Below are positions 26,067-36,689 of a stretch of DNA of 64,000 nt, piece after piece; positions within the stretch are counted from its first letter, which is position 1; each line of letters opens with the position of its first letter. The DNA lies in the NCBI RefSeq assembly GCF_001269925.1, contig NZ_LHVO01000029.1, positions 1 to 64,000 on the forward strand, written 5' to 3'. Source of the DNA: Pseudomonas sp. MIACH. GTDB taxonomy: Bacteria; Pseudomonadota; Gammaproteobacteria; Pseudomonadales; Pseudomonadaceae. The translations under genes were made by a program, and so were the position numbers. The notes beneath the pieces are model-generated. The model saw only the letters and a program-made list of their open reading frames with translations. It did no database searches and was not told the origin of the DNA.

Positions 26067-27986
26067 TTAAACCCGGAAGTGACTGACCATCTGCTGCAAC
26101 TGGCTGCCCAAACGCGCCAGTTCCACGCTCGATTTTGCCGTCTCATCGCTCGCGGTGGCGGTCTGCTCGGACACATCACGCACATTCACGATGCTGCGGC
26201 TGATTTCTTCGGCCACGGCGCTTTGTTGTTCGGCGGCGGCGGCGATCTGCTGGTTCATCGACTGGATGTTCGACACCGTGCGGGTGATGTTTTCCAGTGA
26301 CACACCGGCCTTGCGCGTCAGTTCGACACTGCTGTCGGTGAGGCTGCGGCTGTTGTTCATCACGTTGGCAACTTGCTGGGTACCGTTCTGCAAACCGGCG
26401 ACCAGGCCTTCGATTTCCTCGGTGGACTTTTGCGTGCGCTGGGCCAGGCCACGCACTTCGTCGGCGACCACGGCAAAGCCGCGACCGGCTTCACCGGCAC
26501 GCGCCGCTTCAATCGCCGCGTTGAGGGCCAGCAAGTTGGTCTGTTCGGCCACCGCCTTGATCACGTCCATCACGCTGCCGATCTTGTTGCTCTCTTGTTG
26601 CAGGTGCGCCATGGCGTCGGTGGAACGCGCCACTTCGGCGGCCAGGCGTTCGATCTGGGCGATGGCCTCGGCTACCACTTTGTCGCCAGCGCGGGCTTGG
26701 CCGTCAGCGTCGGCGGCGGCCAGAGAGGCTTGCTCGGCGTTGCGTGCAACTTCCTGCACGGTGGCGGTCATTTCGTGCATCGCCGTGGCGACCTGGTCGG
26801 TCTCGATCTTCTGGCTGTTCACACCGGCGCTGGTCTGCTCGGTGACGGCCGACAACTCTTCGGCAGCGCTGGCGATCTGGGTCACGCCGTCGCGAATACC
26901 GCTGATCAATTCACGCAGGGTCGTGCCCATGCGCTGAATGCCTTGTTGCAATACGCCCAGCTCATCGCGACGGGTGACCTGGATATTGTGGCTCAGGTCG
27001 CCGGAGGCAATGCGTTCAACCACAGCCAGGGTTTCCTGCAGTGGACGCGTGATCTGGCGGGTGATCACCAGTGCCGCGATGATGCCGACCAGCAGTGCCA
27101 GCAACGTGCTGATCAGCTGCAGGCTGCGAGCCTGGGCGCTTTCGGCGTCGCGACGGTCCAGCTGGATGTCGTACAGCTTGTCACTGATCGTGACGATATC
27201 CGCGCCTTGGGTGGTCATTTCGGCACGGGCAGCCACGATGTTGGCGTTGGCGGCCTTGTAGTTCTGTACAGCGCTGCGATAGGCGCCAAGGGCGGTTTCC
27301 AGTGCAGTCAATGCGCTTTGCTGGCTGGCGCCGAAGGCGGCGCTGAGGTCTTTCAAGCCACTGACGGCTTTTTCGATTTGTGCGGCAGCGCGGGCTTCGG
27401 TGTCCGGGTTGACGTTGCCGGTGTAGCCGCGCACTTCGTAGCGGGCCAACTGGAACTGCATCTTGGCGTCGGCCACGGCCTGGAACTGGGCAAGGTGCTC
27501 CGAGCTGTCGGGCATTTGCTTCACGCTGGCTTCCAGCGCTTCGATTTGGGCGTTGGCACTGTCGGCCTTGTCGCCCATCACCTGGCGAGAGGCATTACCG
27601 TTACGGTAAGCCTCGCGCATTTTGTTCAGGGATTGCTGATAAGCCGTGATGATGGCTTTCTGCTCGTTGAGCAGCTTGACGTTTTCCGGGCTCTTGAAGC
27701 TGTCCAGCAGTTTCTGTTGCTGGGCAGTGAAGGCATCCAGGCTGGTCTGCACGTTCTGCGCCACGGCTTCATCACCGTTGGCGAGCATGTACTGCAGGCG
27801 CACGATGCGCAGCTTGGTCAGTGAGGCGTTGAGCTGGGTGATGTCGCTCATCCAGTTGCTGCGGTCGATCAGACTGCCCAGGCTGGTCCAGCCGGTGAGG
27901 GCCAGGATCGAGGTGAGGACAAGCACCAGGCCGAAGCCCAGGCCCAGTTTGAGGTTGACGCTGATGTTACCGAACCAGCTGTTCAT
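26067..27986 (-). CDS. Methyl-accepting chemotaxis protein with large periplasmic sensor
   Basis: This is a 639-residue chemoreceptor. The first membrane helix is at about residues 12-32. A helical periplasmic sensor of about 250 residues follows, of the length and composition of helical bimodular (HBM) domains as in Pseudomonas McpS. A second membrane helix ends in ITRQITRPL, followed by HAMP and the signalling domain with the hairpin [19 protein letters not shown] near 505-525. It would signal to CheA at the cell pole. HBM ligands include TCA-cycle acids, but the ligand here is unknown. Confidence 0.9.
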   Translation of the reverse strand: MNSWFGNISVNLKLGLGFGLVLVLTSILALTGWTSLGSLIDRSNWMSDITQLNASLTKLRIVRLQYMLANGDEAVAQNVQTSLDAFTAQQQKLLDSFKSPENVKLLNEQKAIITAYQQSLNKMREAYRNGNASRQVMGDKADSANAQIEALEASVKQMPDSSEHLAQFQAVADAKMQFQLARYEVRGYTGNVNPDTEARAAAQIEKAVSGLKDLSAAFGASQQSALTALETALGAYRSAVQNYKAANANIVAARAEMTTQGADIVTISDKLYDIQLDRRDAESAQARSLQLISTLLALLVGIIAALVITRQITRPLQETLAVVERIASGDLSHNIQVTRRDELGVLQQGIQRMGTTLRELISGIRDGVTQIASAAEELSAVTEQTSAGVNSQKIETDQVATAMHEMTATVQEVARNAEQASLAAADADGQARAGDKVVAEAIAQIERLAAEVARSTDAMAHLQQESNKIGSVMDVIKAVAEQTNLLALNAAIEAARAGEAGRGFAVVADEVRGLAQRTQKSTEEIEGLVAGLQNGTQQVANVMNNSRSLTDSSVELTRKAGVSLENITRTVSNIQSMNQQIAAAAEQQSAVAEEISRSIVNVRDVSEQTATASDETAKSSVELARLGSQLQQMVSHFRV

Positions 27987-28248
27987 CTAATGCTCCGCAA
28001 AGGTGATGTCTGTCTGCTGGACGGTGTTGTTATTTGAGCCAGCCAAAGTGTGTAGCGCTGTATCGGCGACGAGGGACGAATCTGAAGTGCTTTTATTGCG
28101 CGTGCGACGAAGGGTCGCGATCCCAGTGCCGCGCCAGCGTGGAGGGCTCATCACGGGCAGGTCTTGTGTGCTAGTCTGCTGGCCCTTTTAGTTCTGGGCG
28201 GTGCGGGAAACCGATGTTTTCAGTGCTGCCCTACAGCGGAGCCTCTTC

Positions 28249-28866
28249 ATGTCCGAAGTTAATCTGTCCACCGACGAAACCCGCGTCAGCTACGGTATCG
28301 GCCGTCAGTTGGGCGACCAACTGCGCGACAACCCACCGCCGGGTGTGAGCCTGGACGCGATCCTGGCTGGCCTGACCGACGCGTTCGCCGGCAAACCAAG
28401 CCGTGTTGATCAAGAGCAAATGGCTGCCAGCTTCAAGGTCATTCGCGAAATCATGCAAGCCGAAGCGGCTGCCAAGGCTGAAGCGGCTGCTGGTGCTGGC
28501 CTGGCGTTCCTGGCTGAAAACGCCAAGCGTGATGGCATCACCACCCTGGCTTCCGGCCTGCAGTTTGAAGTGCTGACTGCGGGTGACGGCGCCAAGCCGA
28601 CCCGTGAAGACCAGGTCCGCACCCACTACCACGGCACCCTGATCGACGGCACTGTATTCGACAGCTCCTACGAGCGTGGCCAGCCAGCAGAATTCCCGGT
28701 TGGCGGCGTGATCGCCGGCTGGACCGAAGCCCTGCAACTGATGAATGCCGGCAGCAAATGGCGCCTGTACGTGCCGAGCGAACTGGCTTACGGCGCTCAA
28801 GGCGTTGGCAGCATTCCGCCGCACAGCGTGCTGGTGTTTGACGTCGAGCTGCTCGACGTTCTGTAA
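28249..28866 (+). CDS. fklB: FKBP-type peptidyl-prolyl isomerase
   Basis: This 205-residue protein catalyses cis-trans isomerisation of prolyl bonds. The N-terminal helical dimerisation part (about 1-105) starts MSEVNLSTDETRVSYGIGRQ. The C-terminal FKBP domain shows VRTHYHGTLIDGTVFDSSYE and GSKWRLYVPSELAYG with GSIPPHSVLVFDVEL. No signal peptide, so it is FklB-like and probably cytosolic. In P. aeruginosa, fklB lies close to the ispB-rplU cluster as it does here. Confidence 0.92.
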   Translation: MSEVNLSTDETRVSYGIGRQLGDQLRDNPPPGVSLDAILAGLTDAFAGKPSRVDQEQMAASFKVIREIMQAEAAAKAEAAAGAGLAFLAENAKRDGITTLASGLQFEVLTAGDGAKPTREDQVRTHYHGTLIDGTVFDSSYERGQPAEFPVGGVIAGWTEALQLMNAGSKWRLYVPSELAYGAQGVGSIPPHSVLVFDVELLDVL

Positions 28867-28884
28867 GACCTGCTTTTGATTACC

Positions 28885-28984
28885 TGTAGGAGCGAGCTTG
28901 CTCGCGAAAAACGTCAACGATGGCGCGGGCATCCTGGATGAGCGCGTTGTTTATGCGGTCTTCGCGAGCAAACTCGCTCCTACA
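28885..28984. repeat. REPIN (paired REP sequences, 100 bp)
   Basis: TGTAGGAGCGAGCTTGCTCG at the left and the inverted CGAGCAAACTCGCTCCTACA at the right flank a variable centre. A second element of exactly 100 bp lies at 47743-47842 with nearly the same ends. Such paired inverted REPs, mobilised by RAYT transposases elsewhere in the genome, are typical of P. fluorescens. Confidence 0.88.
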
Positions 28985-29001
28985 GTGTTTTGCTGGTTTT
29001 C

Positions 29002-29259
29002 TCATGGATGAAATTTGCCATTGAGTTCCGTCGCCGGGCGCAATGCTCGGGCGTAGCAGAACAGAAACAGATTGCGCACCACTTCCTTCAGTACACCGGG
29101 TTCACTGGAACTCAGGCCATTGACGTCCAGGTCACCCTGGTCCTGCAGCTCGTTCAACGCTTCTTCTTCCAGCACCGCACAGACTTCGCCGGTTTCCCGA
29201 TGGAGGATGCGCAGGTAAGGGTGTGGGCGGTCGAGCCAGGCATCTATCAAATAAGTCAT
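29002..29259 (-). CDS. Small conserved hypothetical protein behind a Fur-like box
   Basis: This 85-residue acidic cytosolic protein begins MTYLIDAWLDRPHPYLRILH, with AAGGAG before the ATG. It has no recognisable domain. Its place between fklB and the ispB-rplU cluster matches the small hypothetical gene PA4570 of P. aeruginosa, which I recall as iron-responsive. A Fur-box-like sequence lies at 29281-29299, just upstream. Iron-repressed expression is therefore likely; the biochemical role is unknown. Confidence 0.8.
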   Translation of the reverse strand: MTYLIDAWLDRPHPYLRILHRETGEVCAVLEEEALNELQDQGDLDVNGLSSSEPGVLKEVVRNLFLFCYARALRPATELNGKFHP

Positions 29260-29280
29260 GGTTAAATCTCCTTGATGGGT

Positions 29281-29299
29281 TTCAATGAGAATAATTCTT
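29281..29299. promoter_or_regulatory. Candidate Fur box
   Basis: TTCAATGAGAATAATTCTT agrees with the 19-base Fur consensus GATAATGATAATCATTATC at 12 positions, including the core AATGANAAT. It lies 22 bp upstream of the start of the 85-residue gene, where Fur would block transcription. Confidence 0.6.
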
Positions 29300-29418
29300 A
29301 TTCGTAGAATAGCAAGTGCCTATTGGCAGTTTCCTGGTTTTTCTGTGTGGATATTGAGAGGGGTCAACGGGGAGGGCAAAACGCCATCCCGCGCGGGCGC
29401 GGGATGGATACAGCAGGT

Positions 29419-29760
29419 TCAGACTTTGCGCACGAACTCGGACTTGAGTTTCATCGGGCCAATACCGTCGATCTTGCAATCGATATCGTGGTCGCCGTCG
29501 CACAGGCGGATGTTCTTGACCTTGGTGCCGACCTTCACGACCAGGGACGTACCCTTGACCTTGAGGTCTTTGATCACGGTGATGGTGTCGCCGTCCTGCA
29601 GGACGTTGCCCACAGAGTCTTTCTTCACGGTTTCATCGCCGGCCACTTCGGCCTCGCCATTGGCGGACCACTCATGGGCGCATTCCGGGCAGATCAGCTG
29701 GGCGCCGTCTTCGTAGGTGTATTCGGAATTGCATTTTGGGCAGGGTGGCAACGTGCTCAC
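29419..29760 (-). CDS. yjdM: Zinc-ribbon protein YjdM (PhnA family)
   Basis: This 113-residue protein has an N-terminal zinc ribbon, CPKCNSEY then CPECAHEW (residues 7-31), and a C-terminal PhnA-type SH3-like domain ([20 protein letters not shown]). GTG start with AAGGAG ideally placed. The old name PhnA came from E. coli, where the gene is not required for phosphonate use. The molecular role is unresolved. It lies alone between ispB and the Fur-controlled small gene. Confidence 0.88.
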   Translation of the reverse strand: MSTLPPCPKCNSEYTYEDGAQLICPECAHEWSANGEAEVAGDETVKKDSVGNVLQDGDTITVIKDLKVKGTSLVVKVGTKVKNIRLCDGDHDIDCKIDGIGPMKLKSEFVRKV

Positions 29761-29875
29761 TAAAGCTCCTTAAAGGTCAGGATGGCTAAAAGTCGCACAT
29801 TATATAGGGAATTGGACCAAGGCAGGGCGCGGTCTTGGATGGGTAATCCCACATTAGTCCGCGCCTGCAAGTATT

Positions 29876-30844
29876 TTAGTGAGTACGCGCGACCGCAAAC
29901 TCACTCAGCTCAACCAGGGCATCCCGGTATTCGCTGGCTGGAAGGGCTTCCAGGCACTTGATTGCACGGGCCACGTAGTCACGCGCCAGTTGAGCGGTGT
30001 AGTCCAGGGAGCCCGAGGCCTCCACAGCCTCACGGATGCTTTCCAGGTCTTCGATCCCGCCTTTCTGGATCGCCTTGCGCACCAGGGCAGCCTGCTCCGG
30101 TGTGCCTTCGCGCATGGTGTAGATCAGCGGCAAGGTCGGTTTGCCCTCGGCCAGGTCGTCACCGACGTTCTTGCCCAGGGTCTCGGCGTCGCCACGGTAG
30201 TCGAGCAGGTCGTCTACCAGCTGGAATGCCACGCCCAGGTGGTCACCGAAGGTCCGCAGGGCTTCGGCCTGTTCGGCGGTCGCGCCACACAGCGCGGCGG
30301 CGCTGTGGGTAGAGGCTTCGAAGAGCATCGCGGTTTTGCCGCGAATCACTTCCATATAGGTTTCTTCGGTGGTGCTGGCGTCGCGGACCTTAGACAGCTG
30401 CAACACTTCGCCTTCAGCGATGATGCGCGTGGCTTGGGAAAGAATCTTCATCACCGGCATCGAGCCCAGCTCGACCATCATTTCGAACGAGCGCGAGTAC
30501 AAGAAGTCACCCACCAGCACGCTCGGGGCATTACCCCACATCGCATTGGCGGTCTCGCGGCCACGGCGCATGCCGGACATGTCGACCACGTCGTCATGCA
30601 GCAGGGTCGCGGTGTGCAGGAATTCGATAGTGGCGGCCAGCAGGCGCAGGTCATCGCCTTCGCGGCCCAGGGCCTTGCCACACAGCAACACTAATAAAGG
30701 ACGCAGGCGTTTACCGCCCGCCGACGTAATGTAGTCGCCAATTTTGGAGACCAGCGGCACTTTAGACGTCAGCTGCTGCTTGATGATGCCGTCGACGGCG
30801 CTAAAATCGTCCGCGACCGCGCGGTAGAAAGCTTGGGGTTGCAT
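29876..30844 (-). CDS. ispB: Octaprenyl (polyprenyl) diphosphate synthase
   Basis: This 322-residue trans-prenyltransferase extends farnesyl diphosphate with isopentenyl diphosphate to make the ubiquinone side chain; pseudomonads use nine units. The first aspartate-rich motif is LLHDDVVDMSGMRRG near residues 81-95, and the second is FQLVDDLLDYRGD near 208-220. It is divergent from rplU with 239 bp between, the order conserved across gammaproteobacteria. The side-chain length cannot be read reliably from this sequence. Confidence 0.94.
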   Translation of the reverse strand: MQPQAFYRAVADDFSAVDGIIKQQLTSKVPLVSKIGDYITSAGGKRLRPLLVLLCGKALGREGDDLRLLAATIEFLHTATLLHDDVVDMSGMRRGRETANAMWGNAPSVLVGDFLYSRSFEMMVELGSMPVMKILSQATRIIAEGEVLQLSKVRDASTTEETYMEVIRGKTAMLFEASTHSAAALCGATAEQAEALRTFGDHLGVAFQLVDDLLDYRGDAETLGKNVGDDLAEGKPTLPLIYTMREGTPEQAALVRKAIQKGGIEDLESIREAVEASGSLDYTAQLARDYVARAIKCLEALPASEYRDALVELSEFAVARTH

Positions 30845-31083
30845 CAGCGACAGTCGCTCCAGAAGGGTTGCGCGGCATGCTAGGACCCTGACCCCCGGGT
30901 GTCAAGGCGCGATAGACGGCCACTTGCAACACCCATTTACCTTGCGTACAATCGCGCACCCTGAACTTCCTGGGCAGCACCTGCCTTACGCAATTGCATT
31001 CGGGACGTCCATCCCATGCAGCCATGCCAGCCAATACCTCTTCTTATAAAGCGCTGGGTGAGCAGGATTATCGGAGAAATACC

Positions 31084-31398
31084 ATGTCGTACGCAGTAAT
31101 TGTTACTGGTGGCAAGCAATACAAGGTCGCCCCAGGTGAATACCTGAAGATCGAAAAACTGGAAATCGCTACCGGCGAATCCGTTACTTTTGATCGCGTT
31201 CTGTTGGTCGCCAATGGCGATGACGTGAACATCGGCGCTCCAGTTGTTGCTGGCGCTACCGTTGTGGCTGAAGTGATCTCCCAAGGTCGTCACGATAAAG
31301 TCCGCATCATCAAGTTCCGTCGTCGTAAGCACCACATGAAGCGTATGGGCCACCGCCAGTGGTACACCGAGATCAAAATCACCGGTATTCAGGCTTAA
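31084..31398 (+). CDS. rplU: 50S ribosomal protein L21
   Basis: This 104-residue protein binds 23S rRNA in the large subunit. It starts [20 protein letters not shown] and contains the basic [20 protein letters not shown] near residues 75-95. CGGAGAA precedes ATG 31084; the longer frame upstream is not used. Codon use is the strongly biased type of ribosomal genes. It is followed 34 bp later by rpmA in one operon. Confidence 0.98.
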   Translation: MSYAVIVTGGKQYKVAPGEYLKIEKLEIATGESVTFDRVLLVANGDDVNIGAPVVAGATVVAEVISQGRHDKVRIIKFRRRKHHMKRMGHRQWYTEIKITGIQA

Positions 31399-31432
31399 TT
31401 TCAGCCTAATTCCTCACTAGGAGAATTGACTC

Positions 31433-31690
31433 ATGGCACACAAAAAAGCTGGTGGTAGTACCCGTAACGGTCGCGACTCAGAAGCCAAACGCCTTGGCGT
31501 TAAGATGTATGGCGGCCAGAAAATCATTCCGGGCAACATCATCGTGCGTCAGCGCGGCACCCAATTCCACGCCGGTTACGGTGTTGGCATGGGTAAAGAT
31601 CACACCCTCTTCGCTAAAATCGAAGGCGTGATCAAGTTTGAAGTAAAGGGCGCGTTCAACCGCCGTTACGTGAGCGTTGTCGCAGCTTAA
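31433..31690 (+). CDS. rpmA: 50S ribosomal protein L27
   Basis: This 85-residue protein sits close to the peptidyl-transferase centre. The N-terminus [20 protein letters not shown] reaches toward the tRNA ends and, as in other Gram-negatives, needs no cleavage of a leader. A TAGGAG site lies before the ATG. It forms an operon with rplU, closed by the terminator at 31706-31735. Confidence 0.98.
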   Translation: MAHKKAGGSTRNGRDSEAKRLGVKMYGGQKIIPGNIIVRQRGTQFHAGYGVGMGKDHTLFAKIEGVIKFEVKGAFNRRYVSVVAA

Positions 31691-31705
31691 TTGCGAGATC
31701 GCTGG

Positions 31706-31735
31706 AAAAGCCCTGTCTTGCGACGGGGCTTTTTC
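31706..31735 (+). terminator. Terminator after rpmA
   Basis: AAAAGCCCTGTC (31706-31717) pairs with GACGGGGCTTTTT across a TTGC loop, with one G-T wobble. It closes the rplU-rpmA operon. Confidence 0.9.
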
Positions 31736-31854
31736 GTTTGTGGGGTGAGTCTCTTGCAAAGCTGTTTGTGATGGGCGAAAGCAGCTGAATTTGCGGTCGT
31801 TGCTTGAGGTCGCTGCGCTCATTTTTGCAAGAGTCTTATGTCTTGGTTTTTTAA

Positions 31855-33108
<1,254 letters not shown>

Positions 33109-33126
33109 CCCGTTGCGATAAACTTG

Positions 33127-33152
33127 AACGCCGCTCCCTGGAGCGGCGTTTT
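33127..33152 (+). terminator. Terminator after obgE
   Basis: AACGCCGCTC and GAGCGGCGTT form a 10-bp perfect stem with a CCTG loop, followed by a short T-run. It separates obgE from proB. Confidence 0.8.
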
Positions 33153-33217
33153 GGTATCCGGGTATAACATTATGGGCTGCGCTGGGTCGCGCGGCCCTCA
33201 ATCTAAGGTTGAAGATG

Positions 33218-34336
33218 ATGCGGAGCAAAGTGACAGGTGCGCAGCGCTGGGTCGTAAAGATCGGAAGTGCGCTGCTGACGGCAGATGGCAAAGGCCTGGA
33301 TCGCGCAGCAATGAGCGTCTGGGTCGAGCAGATGGTGGCCTTGCATGAAGCAGGTGTCGAGTTGGTGTTGGTGTCGTCCGGGGCCGTTGCCGCCGGGATG
33401 AGCCGCCTCGGTTGGACCGCGCGACCCAGCGCGATGCACGAACTGCAAGCCGCCGCCGCCATCGGCCAGATGGGCCTGGTGCAAGCCTGGGAATCCAGCT
33501 TTGCCGAACATGGCCGCCACACGGCGCAGATCCTGCTGACCCACGACGACCTGTCCGACCGCAAGCGCTACCTCAACGCCCGCAGCACCCTGCGTGCGTT
33601 GGTGGAGCTCAAGGTCATTCCGGTGATCAACGAGAACGACACCGTGGTCACCGACGAGATCCGTTTCGGCGACAACGACACCCTGGCCGCGCTGGTGGCC
33701 AACCTGGTGGAGGCTGACCTGCTGGTGATCCTCACCGACCGTGACGGCATGTTCGACGCCGACCCACGCAACAACCCCGATGCCCAACTGATCTACGAAG
33801 CGCGCGCCGATGACCCGGCGCTCGACGCCGTGGCCGGCAGCGTGGGCGGGGCCCTGGGCCGTGGCGGCATGCAGACCAAGCTGCGCGCCGCGCGTTTGGC
33901 CGCGCGTTCCGGCGCCCACACCATCATCGTCGGAGGGCGCCTTGAGCGCGTGCTGGATCGCCTCAAGGCGGGTGAGCGCATCGGCACGCTGCTGTCGCCG
34001 GAACGCGGCATGTTGGCGGCGCGCAAGCAGTGGCTGGCCGGGCACCTGCAAACCCGTGGCACCCTGGTGCTCGACGATGGCGCGGTGTCGGCGTTGTCCC
34101 AAGGCAACAAGAGCCTGCTGCCGGTGGGCGTCAAGTTGGTGCAGGGCAGCTTCCGCCGTGGCGAGATGGTGGTATGCGTGGCGCCGGATGGTCGTGAGAT
34201 CGCCCGCGGCCTGGCTAACTACAGTGCACTGGAAGCGCAGAAAATTATCGGACAATCTTCTGAAGCGATTGTCGGACTACTAGGGTATATGGCGGAACCG
34301 GAACTGGTGCACCGCGATAACCTGATCCTGGTCTAA
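33218..34336 (+). CDS. proB: Glutamate 5-kinase
   Basis: This 372-residue enzyme phosphorylates glutamate in the first step of proline synthesis and is normally feedback-inhibited by proline. The amino-acid kinase domain (1-260) has [16 protein letters not shown] and [18 protein letters not shown]. The C-terminal PUA domain covers about 280-370. Three starts are possible within 9 bases (TTG 33209, ATG 33215, ATG 33218); the last gives [14 protein letters not shown], matching other Pseudomonas ProB. It lies downstream of obgE as in P. aeruginosa. Confidence 0.96.
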   Translation: MRSKVTGAQRWVVKIGSALLTADGKGLDRAAMSVWVEQMVALHEAGVELVLVSSGAVAAGMSRLGWTARPSAMHELQAAAAIGQMGLVQAWESSFAEHGRHTAQILLTHDDLSDRKRYLNARSTLRALVELKVIPVINENDTVVTDEIRFGDNDTLAALVANLVEADLLVILTDRDGMFDADPRNNPDAQLIYEARADDPALDAVAGSVGGALGRGGMQTKLRAARLAARSGAHTIIVGGRLERVLDRLKAGERIGTLLSPERGMLAARKQWLAGHLQTRGTLVLDDGAVSALSQGNKSLLPVGVKLVQGSFRRGEMVVCVAPDGREIARGLANYSALEAQKIIGQSSEAIVGLLGYMAEPELVHRDNLILV

Positions 34337-34352
34337 ACAAAGGGAATACACG

Positions 34353-34817
34353 ATGCGCGTGATGAAGGGATTGCTCGGCTTGCTGCTGGCCATGCCACTG
34401 CTGGCCTCGGCCGAAGAAATTGGCCAGGTGTCGACGGTGTTCAAGTTCGTCGGCCCCAACGACCGGATTGTGGTCGAAGCGTTTGATGACCCCAAGGTCG
34501 ACGGCGTGACCTGCTATTTGTCGCGCGCCAAGACCGGCGGCGTGAAAGGCGGCCTGGGCCTGGCCGAAGACCGCGCCGAAGCCTCGATTGCGTGCCGTCA
34601 GGTCGGCCCGATCCGCTTCAAGGGCGAACTCAAGGACGGCGACGAGGTCTTCAAGGAGCGCACCTCGCTGGTGTTCAAGACCATGCAGGTGGTGCGCTTC
34701 CTCGACAAGAAGCGCAATACCCTGGTGTACCTGGTCTACAGCGACCGTTTGATCGAAGGCAGCCCGCAGAACGCCGTCACCGCGATTCCGATTTTGCCGT
34801 GGCCGACCGCTCAGTAA
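34353..34817 (+). CDS. creA: CreA-family periplasmic protein
   Basis: This 154-residue protein has a signal peptide ([14 protein letters not shown]) cleaved near residue 20. The mature part, starting [20 protein letters not shown], matches the CreA family throughout, including two cysteines (VTCYLS and IACRQVG) that probably pair. It is 16 bp after proB and could be co-transcribed. CreA is widespread in proteobacteria but its function is not established, despite its name from the E. coli cre locus. Confidence 0.9.
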   Translation: MRVMKGLLGLLLAMPLLASAEEIGQVSTVFKFVGPNDRIVVEAFDDPKVDGVTCYLSRAKTGGVKGGLGLAEDRAEASIACRQVGPIRFKGELKDGDEVFKERTSLVFKTMQVVRFLDKKRNTLVYLVYSDRLIEGSPQNAVTAIPILPWPTAQ

Positions 34818-34918
34818 TCCGCAGGCGAGTTTTGTAATCGGCGTCTATGATTGCAGGCTTGCGGGTTGTAATCTCGAAGTGCCGCTTTGCTAAGAACATG
34901 GGAAATCTGGAGTTCGTC

Positions 34919-35401
34919 ATGAGTGCTTTCCACGATCTGAAACTCAAAGCTTTGGACGGACAAGAGCTGCCGCTGGCGCCCTTCAAGGGGCAAGTAGTGC
35001 TGGTGGTCAACGTAGCCTCCAAATGTGGCTTGACCCCGCAATACGCGGCGTTGGAAAACCTGTATCAGCAGTACAAGGACCAGGGATTCACCGTACTTGG
35101 CCTGCCTTGCAATCAGTTTGCTGGCCAGGAACCGGGCTCCGAAGAAGAAATCCGTGAGTTCTGCAGCCTGAACTACGGTGTCACCTTCCCGTTGGGCAGC
35201 AAGCTCGACGTGAACGGGCCCGATCGTCATCAGCTGTACCGCTTGCTGGCGGGCGAGGGCGCCGAGTTTCCTGGGGATATCACCTGGAATTTCGAGAAAT
35301 TCCTGCTGGGCAAGGACGGCCGGGTCCTCGCGCGTTTCTCGCCACGTACCGCACCGGAAGATCCGACGGTCGTACAGGCGATCGAAAAAGCCCTGTCTTG
35401 A
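34919..35401 (+). CDS. Thiol (glutathione-type) peroxidase
   Basis: This 160-residue thioredoxin-fold peroxidase reduces hydrogen peroxide or organic peroxides. The peroxidatic cysteine is in VNVASKCGLTPQY near residue 36. Gln and Trp of the catalytic tetrad lie in LPCNQFAGQEPGS and ITWNFEKFLLGKDG. A cysteine replaces selenocysteine, and the extra Cys in LPCNQF suits thioredoxin-dependent reduction, so glutathione may not be the real donor. GGAG precedes ATG 34919. No signal peptide. Confidence 0.93.
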   Translation: MSAFHDLKLKALDGQELPLAPFKGQVVLVVNVASKCGLTPQYAALENLYQQYKDQGFTVLGLPCNQFAGQEPGSEEEIREFCSLNYGVTFPLGSKLDVNGPDRHQLYRLLAGEGAEFPGDITWNFEKFLLGKDGRVLARFSPRTAPEDPTVVQAIEKALS

Positions 35402-35404
35402 AGG

Positions 35405-35460
35405 GGCGGGGCTTGCTGCTGTGGCAAGCCCGCTCACCACAACAAGCCCGCTTGCCACGG
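35405..35460. repeat. REP-like inverted repeat after the peroxidase gene
   Basis: GTGGCAAGC (35421-35429) and GCTTGCCAC (35450-35458) are perfect inverses, with CAAGCCCGCT repeated inside. This family is also seen at the left window edge. Confidence 0.65.
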
Positions 35461-35585
35461 GTTACCAGCGACAACCGGCCTCTCCGGCTTTTACCCCTTA
35501 ATCACCCAAATCAATAGTGCTATTCAGCACTCTGCACTCCTCATATTATCTGCATCATAAACCCCGTCTTTCGTGGAGTGCTCCC

Positions 35586-36689
35586 ATGCCTGTGCAAGCC
35601 TTGTTCAAACCGTTCCAACTCGGTGCACTGCAGCTGTCGACCCGCGTGGTCATGGCGCCGATGACCCGTTCGTTTTCCCCAGGTGGAGTGCCTAATTCCA
35701 AAGTCATCGAGTACTACCGCCGTCGGGCCGCTGCCGGTGTGGGCCTGATCATCACCGAAGGCACCGTGGTCGGTCACCCGGCCTCCAACGGCTACCCGAA
35801 CGTCCCGCATTTTTATGGCGAAGCAGCGCTGGCTGGCTGGAAGAAGGTAGTCGACGCGGTGCACGCAGAAGGCGGCAAGATCGTCCCGCAGCTGTGGCAT
35901 GTGGGCAGCGTACGCCGTATCGGCACCGAGCCGGACGCCAGCGTGCCGGCCTACGGCCCGATGGAAAAACTCAAGGACGGCAATGTGGTCGTCCATGGTA
36001 TGACCCAGCAAGACATCAAGGACGTAATCGCCGCGTTCGCCCAGGCTGCCAAGGATGCCCAGGGCATCGGCATGGACGGCGTCGAAATCCACGGCGCCCA
36101 CGGTTATCTGGTGGACCAGTTCTTCTGGGAAGGCAGCAACCAGCGCACTGACGAATACGGTGGCAGCCTGGCCAATCGCTCACGCTTCGCCATTGAACTG
36201 ATCCAGGCTACCCGCGCCGCTGTCGGCCCGGACTTTCCGATCATCTTCCGTTTCTCCCAGTGGAAACAGCAGGATTACACTGCGCGCCTGGTACACACCC
36301 CTGAAGCATTGGGTGAATTTCTCAAGCCGCTGTCTGACGCGGGTGTGGATATTTTCCACTGCTCCACCCGTCGTTTCTGGGAGCCGGAATTCGAAGGTTC
36401 CGACCTCAACCTGGCGGGCTGGACCCGTCAGCTCACCGGTAAACCGACCATTACCGTGGGCAGCGTCGGCCTGGATGGCGAGTTCCTGCAGTTCATGGTC
36501 AATACCGACAAGGTCGCGCAGCCGGCCAGTCTGGAAAAGCTGCTGGAGCGCCTGAACAACGACGAGTTCGACCTGGTGGCGGTGGGCCGTGCGTTGCTGG
36601 TGGACCCGGACTGGGCGGTGAAGGTACGTGAAGGCCGTGAAGGCGACATTCTGCCGTTCAGTCGTGAGGCGTTGACGACCCTGGTGTAA
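35586..36689 (+). CDS. NADH:flavin oxidoreductase, old yellow enzyme family
   Basis: This 367-residue FMN-dependent TIM-barrel enzyme probably reduces activated C=C bonds or nitro groups; relatives are NemA and xenobiotic reductases. FMN and substrate-site motifs are RVVMAPMTRSF near residue 25, HGAHGYLVDQFFW near 180 and VAVGRALLVDPDW near the end. The first residues MPVQALFKPFQLG and a GGAG sequence support ATG 35586. The 3' end overlaps the convergent glycosyltransferase gene by 32 bp. Confidence 0.9.
   Translation: MPVQALFKPFQLGALQLSTRVVMAPMTRSFSPGGVPNSKVIEYYRRRAAAGVGLIITEGTVVGHPASNGYPNVPHFYGEAALAGWKKVVDAVHAEGGKIVPQLWHVGSVRRIGTEPDASVPAYGPMEKLKDGNVVVHGMTQQDIKDVIAAFAQAAKDAQGIGMDGVEIHGAHGYLVDQFFWEGSNQRTDEYGGSLANRSRFAIELIQATRAAVGPDFPIIFRFSQWKQQDYTARLVHTPEALGEFLKPLSDAGVDIFHCSTRRFWEPEFEGSDLNLAGWTRQLTGKPTITVGSVGLDGEFLQFMVNTDKVAQPASLEKLLERLNNDEFDLVAVGRALLVDPDWAVKVREGREGDILPFSREALTTLV

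Noticed and set aside
26373..27824. 483-codon plus-strand open frame over the chemoreceptor
   Set aside because: Antisense shadow of a clear methyl-accepting chemotaxis protein.
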